A DNA stretch of 64,000 bases from Streptosporangium sp. NBC_01755 (GTDB lineage: Bacteria; Actinomycetota; Actinomycetes; Streptosporangiales; Streptosporangiaceae): positions 4,712,001 through 4,776,000 of the forward strand of contig NZ_CP109131.1 in NCBI RefSeq assembly GCF_035917995.1, in the 5' to 3' direction. Below, piece after piece: positions 15,750-24,591 of the stretch. Position 1 is the first letter of the stretch. Every line of letters begins with the position of its first letter. Under the pieces are notes generated by a model. The model was given only the letters and a program-made list of their open reading frames with translations, ran no database searches and was not told the DNA's origin. Made by a program: the position numbers and the translations under genes.

Positions 15750-18700
15750 AGCCCAGGGTCACCAGCAGGCCGCGCCCCGGGGGGCCGCCGACCGCGCCGC
15801 GGGGCAGCCGGACCGTGAACAGATCGCCGTCGGCGGGGCTCTGCACCGAGAGCAGCAGGCCGGTGCGACCCTTGCGGGCCTCGGCCGCGAAACCTCGGTA
15901 GGCGGTGGTCAGGTCGCCCGTGCTACCACCGATGATCATGCCGTGCTCGCCGTCCCTGCCGCTCCGGAGCACCTGTTCGAGCGCGGTGCCCAGCGGGGAG
16001 TCGGCGGAGATCAGCTCGGCGTCGTCGACGATCACGACGTAGCGGTCCTGTCCCGCGACGGCCTCGTGCAGGTCGCCGTTCGCGTCCAGCACGGCCAGCA
16101 CGCCCGGGGTGTCCACCAGCGTGCACAGCGGGCTGCGCCGGGGAGTCACCAGGACCGTGGGGGTGCCCTGGGAGAGCAGCGAGTGGGTGGCGGTCAGCAG
16201 TGCCGTGGACCTGCCGGACCTGGGCGGCCCCGCGACGACCGCGCCGGGGCCGTGGGCGAGCAGGTCGACGCCGAGCGGGGCCAGCGAGTCGCCCCCGGCG
16301 CCGAACAGCGCCCACAGCGGCGACGGCGGCCGGAAGGAGGGCACCAGATCCAGGACCTGCGCCGCGGTGACGCGCATCGGCAGCGCGTCCACCCGCATCG
16401 GCGGGTCGGCGGTGATCTCCGGTGCCGAGCGGGCCAGCGCCTGGAGCGCGGCGACCTGCGCCGGTCCCGAGGGGTCGTCGCAGAGCAGCGCGATCTGGCT
16501 CTCGGTCATGCCGTGCTCGCCGGTGGACAGCGCGCGGCCAGGGGCGAGGGTCGTGGGCAGGTCCTTGACGGGCAGCCCGGCCAGGCCGTAGTCGGAAGGG
16601 TCGGCCAGCCGCAGGATCAGCCGGTCGTCGAAGACCGTGGAGATCTGCCCGAGCAGCACGGACCTGTCGCCGGTCACCACGGCCCGCAGCCCGACCGCGG
16701 GACCCTCCCGCAGCAACTGCATCAGCGAATCGATCAGCCGTCCGTAGTCGTAGCCCTCGAACGCGGCGACGAATCCCTCCCACCGGTCGAGCATCAGGAC
16801 CAGCCACGGCAGCCGAGGCCCGTCCGTGCCGGCGCGCAACTCGGCCAGCGAGGCGTACCCGGCCTCGGCGAGGAGCTGCTGGCGCCGCCCCACCTCCGCG
16901 CGGAGCCGGGCCAGCAGCCGCTCCACCCGGTCGAGCTGGTCGCGTGTCACCACGGCCCCGCAGTGCGGCATCGTCATCAGGGGCAGCAACGAACCCGAGC
17001 CGCAGTCGATCGCGTGCAGGTGCACGTCGTCGGGGGAGGTCTGGCCGGCGATCGCCCCCGCGAGCGTGCGCAGCGCCGTGGACCGCCCGCTCCGTGCGGC
17101 GCCCGCGACGAGCAGGTGCCCTCCCTGAGCGAGGTCGAGCGCCAGTGCCCGCCGGTCCTGTGCCCAGGGCATGTCGGTGACCCCGAAGGCCAGCGGCGGC
17201 ACCTCCTCGACCCCCGCCCGGTAGGGCAGGCCGCCGGACGCCGCGGAGAGGCCGGGGACGACCATGAGCTCGGGGAGCGGTTCGAGCCAGGGGCTCGGCT
17301 GCTCCGCGACTCCGGCGACGCGGGCCGCCTCGACGAGGGCGTCGGCGAGTATGGACAGGTCGGTGACGTGGCCCCCCTCGACCCCTGCGCGCGCCGGTCT
17401 GGGGCGCCCCAGGGCCTGCCACCCGATCTCCGTCACCCGCACCCTGGTCTCGCCGCCCGAGGCGCCGGGGCTCCGGCCGCCGATCCGCGCGGTCTGCACC
17501 GCCGTCGCCGCGCCCGCGCCCGACTTCACGTAGCACCGGCCGGGAGCGGACTTGGGAATGTACGAGGCGTCCGGGCGGTCGATGACGTCGGCGGACTCGG
17601 TGGCCTCGGTGACCCGCAGTGCGATCCGCAGGGACGTGTTGGCCTGGATGTCGGCGGTCACCACCCCGCCGGGGCGCTGGGTGGCGAGGATGAGGTGGAT
17701 GCCGAGCGAGCGCCCCCGCCTGGCGATGTCGACCAGTCCGGTCATGAAGTCGGGCAGCTCGCTGACCATGGCCGCGAACTCGTCGATGACCAGCACCAGC
17801 CGGGGCAGCGGGGCCGGAGGCTCGGCGCGCCCGCGCAGCGGCCTGACCGGCGCACCGCCCCCGGCGACGAGCAGGTCGCGGGAGGCGCGAGCCGTGCGGG
17901 CGTCGCGCAGTTCGTGGTAGTCCTCGATGTCCTTCGCCCCGGCCGCCAGCAGCAGGCGCTCGCGGCGGCGGATCTCGGCGGCCAGGGAGGCCAGTGCCCG
18001 CTGGGTCAGGTGACCGTCGAGGTCGCTGACCATGCCCACCGTGTGCGGCAGCCGCACGCACTCCTTGAACGCGGCGCCGCCCTTGTAGTCGATCAGCACG
18101 AACGTCATCTCGTCCGGCCTGTTGGCCACCGCCAGCGAGCAGATCAGGGTCTGCAACAGCTCCGACTTGCCCGCGCCGGTGGTGCCCGCGATGAGCGCGT
18201 GCGGCCCGTCCCTGCGCAGGTCGACGGAGAACGGCCCCTCGGGGCCCACCCCCACCGCGGCCTCGGTCGACCGGCCCCAGCGCTCGGCCAGGACCGTGCC
18301 CGAGACCGAGGGCAGCGCCAGCAGGTCGAGCAGTCGCGCGGAGCCCGGCAGGGCGAGGCCGGCGTCGTCCCGGCTGACGTCGCGGATCGGCGCCAGCGAG
18401 CGGGCCAGCCGGTCACACCAGGTGGCCGTCACCTGGTCGGCCAGGATCTCGCCGAGGTCGTCCAGGCCGCCGCCGCGCAGCCGCACGGTGCCGTCGGCCT
18501 CCATGGCGGCGACGGTGGCGCACTCCTCGGGCAGCAGCCGCTGGTCGCCGTCCACCGCCAGGGTGTAGACGCCCGCGCGGGGTCCCTGGCGCAGCACCTG
18601 GGGCATCCCCGGCAGCGCGCGCAGCACCTGCGCGCCGTCGAGCACCACCAGCACGTCGTAGGGGCGCTCGTCGTAGACGGGGGCGGCGTACGGCTGCTCG

Positions 18701-20265
18701 GAGCCGCCGCTTCCCAGGTCGCCCCAGCCGGCCGGAACGCGGCCGAGCTTGGCCGCGGGTCCTGCGGCGGCGTCGTCGCCGAGGCGCTCGTCGATCAGCG
18801 CGGCCAGCTCGCTCACCCGGTGGGCCGCGGCCTCGGGGTCGGCGCCGATCAGGGCCACGCAGTCCTCGCCGCCGCGCGGGGCGCAGTGCGGCAGCCACCG
18901 CACCCAACCCCAGCGTTCCTCGCCGTCGCCGTGCGCGGAGAGCACGACGATCGCCAGGTCGCGTGGGCTGTGCAGGGCGGCGGCCTGGGCGACCAGCCAG
19001 CGTGCCAGCCCGGCCGTCGTCTCCCTGGGCCCGGTCAGGCCGGCGACGCCCAGGCGGCGCATGGCCAGCGCCACCGGCACCGCCTGGCAGGTGGGCGGGG
19101 CGGGCATCGGGGCGTCGAGGGGCGCGGAGCGCTCGGGGGAGAACTCCAGGTCGGCGGGGAGATCGGCGAGGCCGACCCGCAGCCGCAGCGCGTCGGGGTC
19201 GTGATCGCGCCGCTCCCAGAGCCGCCGCCGGGGGCCCGTCACGGTGAGCAGCACCTCGGCGGGGTCGGGCGCGGCGGCGCGGCGGGCGGTCTCGTCGTCG
19301 GCGCGGGCGCGCTCCACCGCCGCCTCGAAGACCTTCAGCCGCTCCCGGTACTCCTTGACCTGCTGGCGGTACTGCTTGCGGCCGTGCCGCCGGTCGCTCC
19401 ACCACTGGCCGATCATGATCAGCGGTGTCATGAGCGCGAACAGCAGGAAGTACCACGTATTGAGTGCCCAGGCCATGCCGATCCCCAGCGCCGCGGGCAG
19501 GAACGCGGTCAGCAGTTGCAGCCGCATGGTCTCGGCACGCCTGGGCTCGGCCGGGACCTCGAAACGCCGCGCGCCGCCCGGCGGGCGGAACCTGGGCGGC
19601 CGGTTGTAGGCCAGGCCGCCGTCCGGCTGCGCGTCCAGGTGCGCGTCGGGCGGCTCCACCGCCTTGAGGGTCAGCACGGTGCCGCCGCAGCTCAGCAGGG
19701 CGTGCTCGGGCCAGGGCAGCGGACCTTCCAGGGGGTCGCGGTCGAGCAGGGCGCCGGCCACCTCCCCCGGTTCCACGGTGATGGCGTCCGGGGTGAGCCG
19801 CACCACGGCGGCCAGTGCGGGCAGCCGGGGGTCGGACACGGCCACCGAGCAGGCGGGGTCGGAGCCGATGGTGTGCACGCCCAGGCTGAGTCGGTGCACC
19901 GACCCGGCGGCGGGCCCGCCGACCACCCGGATCTCCACGATCCCGCCGGGTTCCTCGGCGAGGGTGGCCATGGCGAGGGAGCGCTCCAGGGTGACCAGGT
20001 CGCCGTCGCGGAGCAGGCCGAGCGCGGGGGCGGTGGGGTCGAGGGGACGGCCGTCCAGCCAGAGCGCCGGGGGGTCGGCCCCGGCCGAGTCGCGGCCCAG
20101 CCCGTACGGCGCCTTGCTGCGTGTCAGCCGCACCACGTTGCTCGGGCGCTCGCCGCCCTGGCCCGCGAGTGACTCCGCGAGCCGTGCCACTGTGGTCGTC
20201 TCGTCGCCCTCGACCACGACATCGCGGTCGGCGTGCTCGCTGAGCACGGTGAGCATGATCCGCAT
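15718..20265 (-). CDS. eccC: EccC-type FtsK/SpoIIIE ATPase with N-terminal FHA domain (type VII secretion motor)
   Basis: This 1515-residue membrane ATPase powers export of WXG100 proteins. The order is a ubiquitin-like N-terminus (to about residue 100), an FHA phosphothreonine-binding domain (about 110-205), two adjacent membrane helices (about 250-290), and then three FtsK/SpoIIIE ATPase modules. Module 1 has a canonical Walker A (GTTGAGKS, about residue 697) and Walker B LVLVIDEFAAMV. Modules 2 (GAARSGRS, about 1058) and 3 (GPPRSGRS, about 1350) have Arg in place of the Walker Lys, as in EccC proteins whose later modules are regulatory. The start is ATG 20265 with GAGGAG upstream; a longer frame to 20346 lacks a ribosome site. 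No EccB, EccD, EccE or mycosin gene is nearby. Confidence 0.92.
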   Translation of the reverse strand: MRIMLTVLSEHADRDVVVEGDETTTVARLAESLAGQGGERPSNVVRLTRSKAPYGLGRDSAGADPPALWLDGRPLDPTAPALGLLRDGDLVTLERSLAMATLAEEPGGIVEIRVVGGPAAGSVHRLSLGVHTIGSDPACSVAVSDPRLPALAAVVRLTPDAITVEPGEVAGALLDRDPLEGPLPWPEHALLSCGGTVLTLKAVEPPDAHLDAQPDGGLAYNRPPRFRPPGGARRFEVPAEPRRAETMRLQLLTAFLPAALGIGMAWALNTWYFLLFALMTPLIMIGQWWSDRRHGRKQYRQQVKEYRERLKVFEAAVERARADDETARRAAAPDPAEVLLTVTGPRRRLWERRDHDPDALRLRVGLADLPADLEFSPERSAPLDAPMPAPPTCQAVPVALAMRRLGVAGLTGPRETTAGLARWLVAQAAALHSPRDLAIVVLSAHGDGEERWGWVRWLPHCAPRGGEDCVALIGADPEAAAHRVSELAALIDERLGDDAAAGPAAKLGRVPAGWGDLGSGGSEQPYAAPVYDERPYDVLVVLDGAQVLRALPGMPQVLRQGPRAGVYTLAVDGDQRLLPEECATVAAMEADGTVRLRGGGLDDLGEILADQVTATWCDRLARSLAPIRDVSRDDAGLALPGSARLLDLLALPSVSGTVLAERWGRSTEAAVGVGPEGPFSVDLRRDGPHALIAGTTGAGKSELLQTLICSLAVANRPDEMTFVLIDYKGGAAFKECVRLPHTVGMVSDLDGHLTQRALASLAAEIRRRERLLLAAGAKDIEDYHELRDARTARASRDLLVAGGGAPVRPLRGRAEPPAPLPRLVLVIDEFAAMVSELPDFMTGLVDIARRGRSLGIHLILATQRPGGVVTADIQANTSLRIALRVTEATESADVIDRPDASYIPKSAPGRCYVKSGAGAATAVQTARIGGRSPGASGGETRVRVTEIGWQALGRPRPARAGVEGGHVTDLSILADALVEAARVAGVAEQPSPWLEPLPELMVVPGLSAASGGLPYRAGVEEVPPLAFGVTDMPWAQDRRALALDLAQGGHLLVAGAARSGRSTALRTLAGAIAGQTSPDDVHLHAIDCGSGSLLPLMTMPHCGAVVTRDQLDRVERLLARLRAEVGRRQQLLAEAGYASLAELRAGTDGPRLPWLVLMLDRWEGFVAAFEGYDYGRLIDSLMQLLREGPAVGLRAVVTGDRSVLLGQISTVFDDRLILRLADPSDYGLAGLPVKDLPTTLAPGRALSTGEHGMTESQIALLCDDPSGPAQVAALQALARSAPEITADPPMRVDALPMRVTAAQVLDLVPSFRPPSPLWALFGAGGDSLAPLGVDLLAHGPGAVVAGPPRSGRSTALLTATHSLLSQGTPTVLVTPRRSPLCTLVDTPGVLAVLDANGDLHEAVAGQDRYVVIVDDAELISADSPLGTALEQVLRSGRDGEHGMIIGGSTGDLTTAYRGFAAEARKGRTGLLLSVQSPADGDLFTVRLPRGAVGGPPGRGLLVTLGSVTPIQAAIT

Positions 20266-20896
20266 TGACGCTCTCCTCGGGTCAGGCCCCGGATCCACCG
20301 TACAGAGTGGAAACGGTCTCCGAGAGGGTGTTCGCGGCAATCTCATGGCTCGCGACCCGGTATGTGGAAAACATCCCAGCCTGTGGATAACTCCCCGGAA
20401 GTGGCGGCTACTTATGCCGTTTTATGGGGATATTTGATGATTTATCGGCTCCTGGGGTCGGCCTGCCTGTCGTGCGGGGCTGTGGAAAACCTGTTCGGAG
20501 AACCGGGGGGCGGCGGGCCGCGCCCGGATGATGTGGCCATCTTTCCAGGGTTCCACATTGTGAACAGGTCCAGGGCTAAGCGGGGCGCACACCCCCGCGA
20601 GCGGCGAAGTGAAGGAGGGGGTGGGGGCCGGAATGAGGTAGGTAGAGGTAGATAGAGGTAGGTAAACGCTGGGACGATTGGTGTAAGAGTTAATTACCGT
20701 CCTTATCACCTAGATAAGTGTTCCGTCATCTAGCGAAACCGCCATGTTCTTCTGAAGTGGCGTTGACAGACGTGTTCCTATCAAACGAGCATGGGTTCTG
20801 GTTTTTGTCCGGCAGCCCGTCGGCATGGTGCGCATAATGGCGTAAATTCGACCAGTAGTCCCCATACTTATGATCACTCTGGGAGTCCCCCTACCC
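20266..20896. promoter_or_regulatory. Divergent intergenic region with DnaA-box-like sites
   Basis: This 631 bp region between eccC and the Tad operon holds no convincing gene. It contains TGTGGAAAA at 20363-20371, TGTGGATAA (a perfect DnaA box on the minus strand) at 20382-20390, TGTGGAAAA at 20481-20489, and TTCCACA at 20551-20557. An AT-richer stretch follows at 20680-20730 with the inverted repeat CTTATC-GATAAG. Promoters for both flanking operons must lie here. Confidence 0.6.
20635..20664. repeat. Three 10 bp direct repeats (GAGGTAGGTA type)
   Basis: GAGGTAGGTA, GAGGTAGATA and GAGGTAGGTA follow one another without gaps. One repeat per helical turn would place three sites on the same DNA face, as for a cooperative regulator or iteron-like site. 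They lie about 230 bp upstream of the first Tad gene. Confidence 0.85.
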
Positions 20897-21598
20897 ATGA
20901 GGACCAGTGAGAAGCCAACGGGCCGTGTCCCGGTGAACGCCGAGCGCCAGTCGTCGGCGGGCACTCTGTCCGGGCCGGCGTCGCGCAAGCTTCCCGTGCC
21001 CCCACGCGAGCGCAAACCAGCTCTCGCCGCCCTCGCCGTCCTCCTCATCCTGGGCGGCGCCCTCGCCACCACCCTGCTCGTCCTGCGCAGCGGCGATCGT
21101 GTCTCGGCGATCGCCGTCTCCCAGCAGATCGGCGCCGGCCAGCAGTTCACCGAGGCGATGCTGAAGGAGGTCCAGATCGCCGACACCGGCATCGGCTACG
21201 TGGCCTGGTCCCAGCGCGCCCGCGTCGCGGAGAACTTCGCCCGCGTCACCCTCATCCCGGGAACGCTCCTGACCCGCGAGATGGTGGTCTCCTCCAGCAG
21301 GGAGCAGGGCCCCGGCAAGGCGCAGGTCGGTCTCGCCCTCAAACCCGGGCAGTCACCGGGCACCCTGGAGCGCGGAGACCGGGTCCAGGTCGTCTATGTG
21401 CCGAGCAGGGGTGGCGGCGTGGGCCAGGAGCGGCGGGTGCTGGCGCAGAGCGCCCTGGTCCACCAGATCGGAACGCCCGGCAGGAGCGGCGCGAACGGCC
21501 TGGTCACCATCATCGTGGACAGTTCCATCTCACCGGAGGTCGCCGCGTACGCCTCCACCGGTGAGATCGCGCTCGCCGAGTTGCCGGGAGCGCGCTGA
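20897..21598 (+). CDS. cpaB: SAF-domain protein, CpaB/RcpC-like Tad pilus assembly factor
   Basis: This is a 233-residue protein with a short cytoplasmic N-terminus, one membrane helix (ALAALAVLLILGGALATTLLVL) and an extracytoplasmic SAF domain (AIAVSQQIGAGQQFTEAMLKEV, then LIPGTLLTREMV). CpaB/RcpC proteins of this type act in Flp pilus assembly, in keeping with the downstream Tad genes. I prefer ATG 20897, preceded by GGGAG; ATG 20870 in the same frame adds nine residues but has no visible ribosome site. The stop is one base before the cpaE start. Confidence 0.82.
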   Translation: MRTSEKPTGRVPVNAERQSSAGTLSGPASRKLPVPPRERKPALAALAVLLILGGALATTLLVLRSGDRVSAIAVSQQIGAGQQFTEAMLKEVQIADTGIGYVAWSQRARVAENFARVTLIPGTLLTREMVVSSSREQGPGKAQVGLALKPGQSPGTLERGDRVQVVYVPSRGGGVGQERRVLAQSALVHQIGTPGRSGANGLVTIIVDSSISPEVAAYASTGEIALAELPGAR

Positions 21599-21599
21599 C

Positions 21600-22409
21600 G
21601 TGGCGCTCATCGTGCTGGCCGCGGACAAGGGCGCGCCCGGCGTGACCACGGCGGCCACCGCGCTCGGCGCCATCTGGCCGCGTCCGGTGCTGCTCGCCGA
21701 GTGCGACCCGGCGGGCGGCGATCTCGCCTACCGCCTGCCCGCGGCCGACGGCGGCGTGCTCAACCCGGCCAGAGGCCTGCTCACCCTGGGGGCCACGGCC
21801 CGGCGCGGCCTGCACCCCGAACAGATCCACGAGCACACCCAGAAGATCATCGGTGGTCTGGACATACTGGCGGGGCTGACCCACGGCGAGCAGGCGGCCG
21901 GGCTGACCTGGCTCTGGGGCCCGCTCGGCCGGGCACTGGCCACGATGCCGGGCGCCGACGTACTGGCCGACTGCGGACGCCTCGGCGGCCACCCGCAGCT
22001 GGCCGAACTGACCGCGGAGGCCTCGCTGGTGGTGCTGTTCACCAGGGCGAGCCTGGACCACGTCGCCCACCTGCGAGAACGCCTGCAGATCATGCCTCGC
22101 GAGCCGCAGGTGGGCGTGGTCGTGATCGCCGACCCCCGGCAGTACCGCACGACGATCGAGGAGGTCCGCAGGATCGTCGTGGGCACCGGCAGGAACCTCG
22201 CCTTCGTGAGCGGGCTCGCCCACGATCCCAAGGGCGCGGAGCTGCTGCGCGGCCAGTGGGGCGGGCGCCTGGACCGCTCCCTGCTGATCCGCACCGCCCG
22301 GGAGCTGGGCGGCCGCCTCGCCGCCCAGGTCAGCGCTCCCGCCCAGGTCGGCGCTCCCGAGCCGGTCGTGGGCGTGCCCGTCGAGCCGCCGAGCGGAGCC
22401 AGGCCGTGA
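21600..22409 (+). CDS. cpaE: CpaE-like MinD/ParA-family protein
   Basis: This 269-residue protein has the P-loop NTPase fold used to localise Tad machinery. The deviant Walker A region reads AADKGAPGVTTAATALGA, with Val where the catalytic Lys would be, so ATP hydrolysis is doubtful. LLAECDPAGGDLAYRL corresponds to the switch region. The start is GTG 21600, immediately after the cpaB stop; the 3' end overlaps the cpaF GTG. Confidence 0.82.
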   Translation: MALIVLAADKGAPGVTTAATALGAIWPRPVLLAECDPAGGDLAYRLPAADGGVLNPARGLLTLGATARRGLHPEQIHEHTQKIIGGLDILAGLTHGEQAAGLTWLWGPLGRALATMPGADVLADCGRLGGHPQLAELTAEASLVVLFTRASLDHVAHLRERLQIMPREPQVGVVVIADPRQYRTTIEEVRRIVVGTGRNLAFVSGLAHDPKGAELLRGQWGGRLDRSLLIRTARELGGRLAAQVSAPAQVGAPEPVVGVPVEPPSGARP

Positions 22410-23707
22410 CCATCGACCACACGCTGGTGAAGCGCTTCCGGCAGGACGTCGGAGACAGGCTGGCCCACCAGCGCCGCCTGGACCAGGCCAGCGGCCTGCA
22501 GCCGATGACCGGCGAGGACGAGCGCCAGTTCGCCCGCGCGCTGATCGCCCAGATCCTTGAGGAGTTCGCCCGTGGCGAGATCGGCGTCGGCAGGACCCCT
22601 CCCACCGCCGAGGAGGAGGAGGCGCTGGCCGCGGGAATCCACGCGGCCCTGTTCGGCGTCGGCCGCCTCCAGCCCCTGCTCGACGACCCCGAGGTCGAGA
22701 ACATCGACATCAACGGCTGCGACCGGGTGTTCGTCGGCTACGCCGACGGCCAGGAGCTCATGCGCGACCCCGTGGCCGAGTCCGACGATGAGCTGGTCGA
22801 GCTGATCCAGATTCTCGCCGCCTACAGCGGCCTGTCCAGCAGGCCGTTCGACACCGCCAACCCCCAGCTCGACCTGCGCCTTCCCGACGGCTCCCGGCTC
22901 TCGGCCGTGATGGACGTGACGGTCCGCCCGTCCATCTCCATCCGCCGCTCCCGGCTGGGCAAGGTCTTCATCAGCGACCTGGTGGGAAACGGCAGCCTGA
23001 CTCCGGAGCTGGGGCGTTTTCTGGCGGCGGCGGTGGCGGCCAGGAAGAACATCATGATTTCCGGTTCGACCAACGCCGGGAAGACGACGCTGCTGCGCGC
23101 CCTCGCCAACGAGATTCCGCCTTCCGAGCGGCTCATCACCGTCGAGCGCGCCCTCGAACTCGGCCTCGACCAATTTCCAGAACTACACCCCAACGTGGTC
23201 GCCTTCGAGCAGCGGCTCCCCAATTCCGAGGGCCAGGGCGAGATCACCATGGCGGAACTGGTCCGCCGCTCCCTGCGCATGAACCCGTCCAGGGTGATCG
23301 TCGGAGAGGTCCTCGGCGATGAGATCGTCACCATGCTCAACGCGATGACCCAGGGCAACGACGGCTCACTGTCGACGATTCACGCCAACTCCTCGATGGA
23401 GGTCTTCAACCGCATCGCCACCTACGCGCTCCAGGCCACGGAGCGCCTGCCGATCGAGGCCACCCACATGCTCATCGCGGGTGCGATCGACTTCGTGGTG
23501 TTCATCGAGAAGCGCAACGACTACGCGGTGGGAGGCAGGCTGCGGCGTTTCGTGTCGAGCGTGCGCGAGGTGGCCGGGGTGGACGGCAGGGTGCTCTCCT
23601 CGGAGGTGTTCGCCACGGCGCCCGACGGCCGGGTCGTGCCGCACGCGCCGCTGTCGTGCCTGGAGGAGCTCGTCCACTTCGGCTACGACCCGGGAGGCTG
23701 GACATGA
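22406..23707 (+). CDS. cpaF: CpaF/TadA secretion ATPase
   Basis: This is a 433-residue hexameric type II/IV secretion ATPase that drives Flp pilus assembly. Walker A is GSTNAGKTT. The Asp-box segment is RLITVERALELGL, Walker B lies around SRVIVGEVLGDE, and the His box includes GNDGSLSTIHANSS. The N-terminal domain contains EVENIDINGCDRVFV. The start is GTG 22406, overlapping the cpaE stop; the longer upstream frame is a shadow of cpaE. The stop overlaps the tadB ATG. Confidence 0.95.
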   Translation: MTIDHTLVKRFRQDVGDRLAHQRRLDQASGLQPMTGEDERQFARALIAQILEEFARGEIGVGRTPPTAEEEEALAAGIHAALFGVGRLQPLLDDPEVENIDINGCDRVFVGYADGQELMRDPVAESDDELVELIQILAAYSGLSSRPFDTANPQLDLRLPDGSRLSAVMDVTVRPSISIRRSRLGKVFISDLVGNGSLTPELGRFLAAAVAARKNIMISGSTNAGKTTLLRALANEIPPSERLITVERALELGLDQFPELHPNVVAFEQRLPNSEGQGEITMAELVRRSLRMNPSRVIVGEVLGDEIVTMLNAMTQGNDGSLSTIHANSSMEVFNRIATYALQATERLPIEATHMLIAGAIDFVVFIEKRNDYAVGGRLRRFVSSVREVAGVDGRVLSSEVFATAPDGRVVPHAPLSCLEELVHFGYDPGGWT

Positions 23708-24591
23708 CCTCCCTACCTCAGGGCCTGTTCGACCCGCTGGTGCTGCTGGCGGGCATCGCGGTCGGCGCAGGGCTGTTCCTGCTCGTCGTCGCCCTGTACG
23801 GGGTGCGCCCCCGCCCGTCGGCCCCCGGCAGGAAGGCGGGCAGGCGCAAGTTCCTCCGCGCCCTGTCCACCCGGACCGCGGTGGGGGCCATAGTCGGGGC
23901 GGTCGTGCTCGTGGTGACCGGGTGGCCGGTCATGGCGGTCGGAGCCGTGCTCCTCGCCCTGGCCTGGCGGGGCCTGTCCGGCGGCGCCGCGGAGGAGCGG
24001 ACCGCGATGCGACGGCTGGAGGCCCTGGCCGCCTGGACCGAGTCGCTCCGCGACACCATCGCCGGAGCGGCCGGACTGGAGCAGGCGATCCCGTCCTCGA
24101 TCCGGGCGGCGGCCCCCACGCTCCGCCCGCACCTGAGGTCGCTGGTCGACCGCCTGCACACCAGGATGGCGCTGCCCGACGCGCTCAGACGCTTCGCCGA
24201 CGAGCTCGACGACCCCTCCGCCGACCTGGTCGTGGCCGCCCTCATCCTCAACTCCAAGCTGCGCGGTCCCGGCCTGCGCGACGTGCTCGGCGCGCTGGCC
24301 GTCTCGGCCCGCGAGGAGCTCGACATGCGCCGCCGGGTCGAGGCCGAGCGCCGCTCCACCCGGCGGAGCGTGCAGATCGTGGTCGGCACGGCCATCGCCT
24401 TCGCCGTCATGCTCGTGGTGTTCAACCCCTCCTATGTCGAGGAGTACGACAACGCGCTCGGCCAGGCCGTGCTCGTGGTGGTCGCCGGGCTCTTCGGCGC
24501 CGGGTTCGCCTGGATGCGCCGCCTGGCCCGCTTCGACAAGCCCGCCCGCCTGCTGGGCCTGCCTTCCGGGGGTGAGGTGTCCGATGACTGA
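23704..24591 (+). CDS. tadB: TadB inner-membrane platform protein
   Basis: This is a 295-residue type II secretion F-domain protein. It has membrane helices near the N-terminus (LVLLAGIAVGAGLFLLVVALYG and AVGAIVGAVVLVVTGW) and C-terminus, and a cytoplasmic helical F domain with LRDTIAGAAGLEQAI and ALRRFADELDDPSADLV. It forms the membrane platform with TadC for CpaF. It overlaps its neighbours by 4 nt (ATGA) and 8 nt. Confidence 0.9.
   Translation: MTSLPQGLFDPLVLLAGIAVGAGLFLLVVALYGVRPRPSAPGRKAGRRKFLRALSTRTAVGAIVGAVVLVVTGWPVMAVGAVLLALAWRGLSGGAAEERTAMRRLEALAAWTESLRDTIAGAAGLEQAIPSSIRAAAPTLRPHLRSLVDRLHTRMALPDALRRFADELDDPSADLVVAALILNSKLRGPGLRDVLGALAVSAREELDMRRRVEAERRSTRRSVQIVVGTAIAFAVMLVVFNPSYVEEYDNALGQAVLVVVAGLFGAGFAWMRRLARFDKPARLLGLPSGGEVSDD

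Noticed and set aside
15943-20172. 1409-codon plus-strand frame opposite eccC
   Set aside because: It has no recognisable domain, is rich in Gly/Gln/Arg/His, and mirrors the strongly supported eccC frame.
20362-20655. 97-codon frame in the eccC-Tad intergenic region
   Set aside because: No domain, no ribosome site and poor composition; the region is better explained as regulatory DNA.
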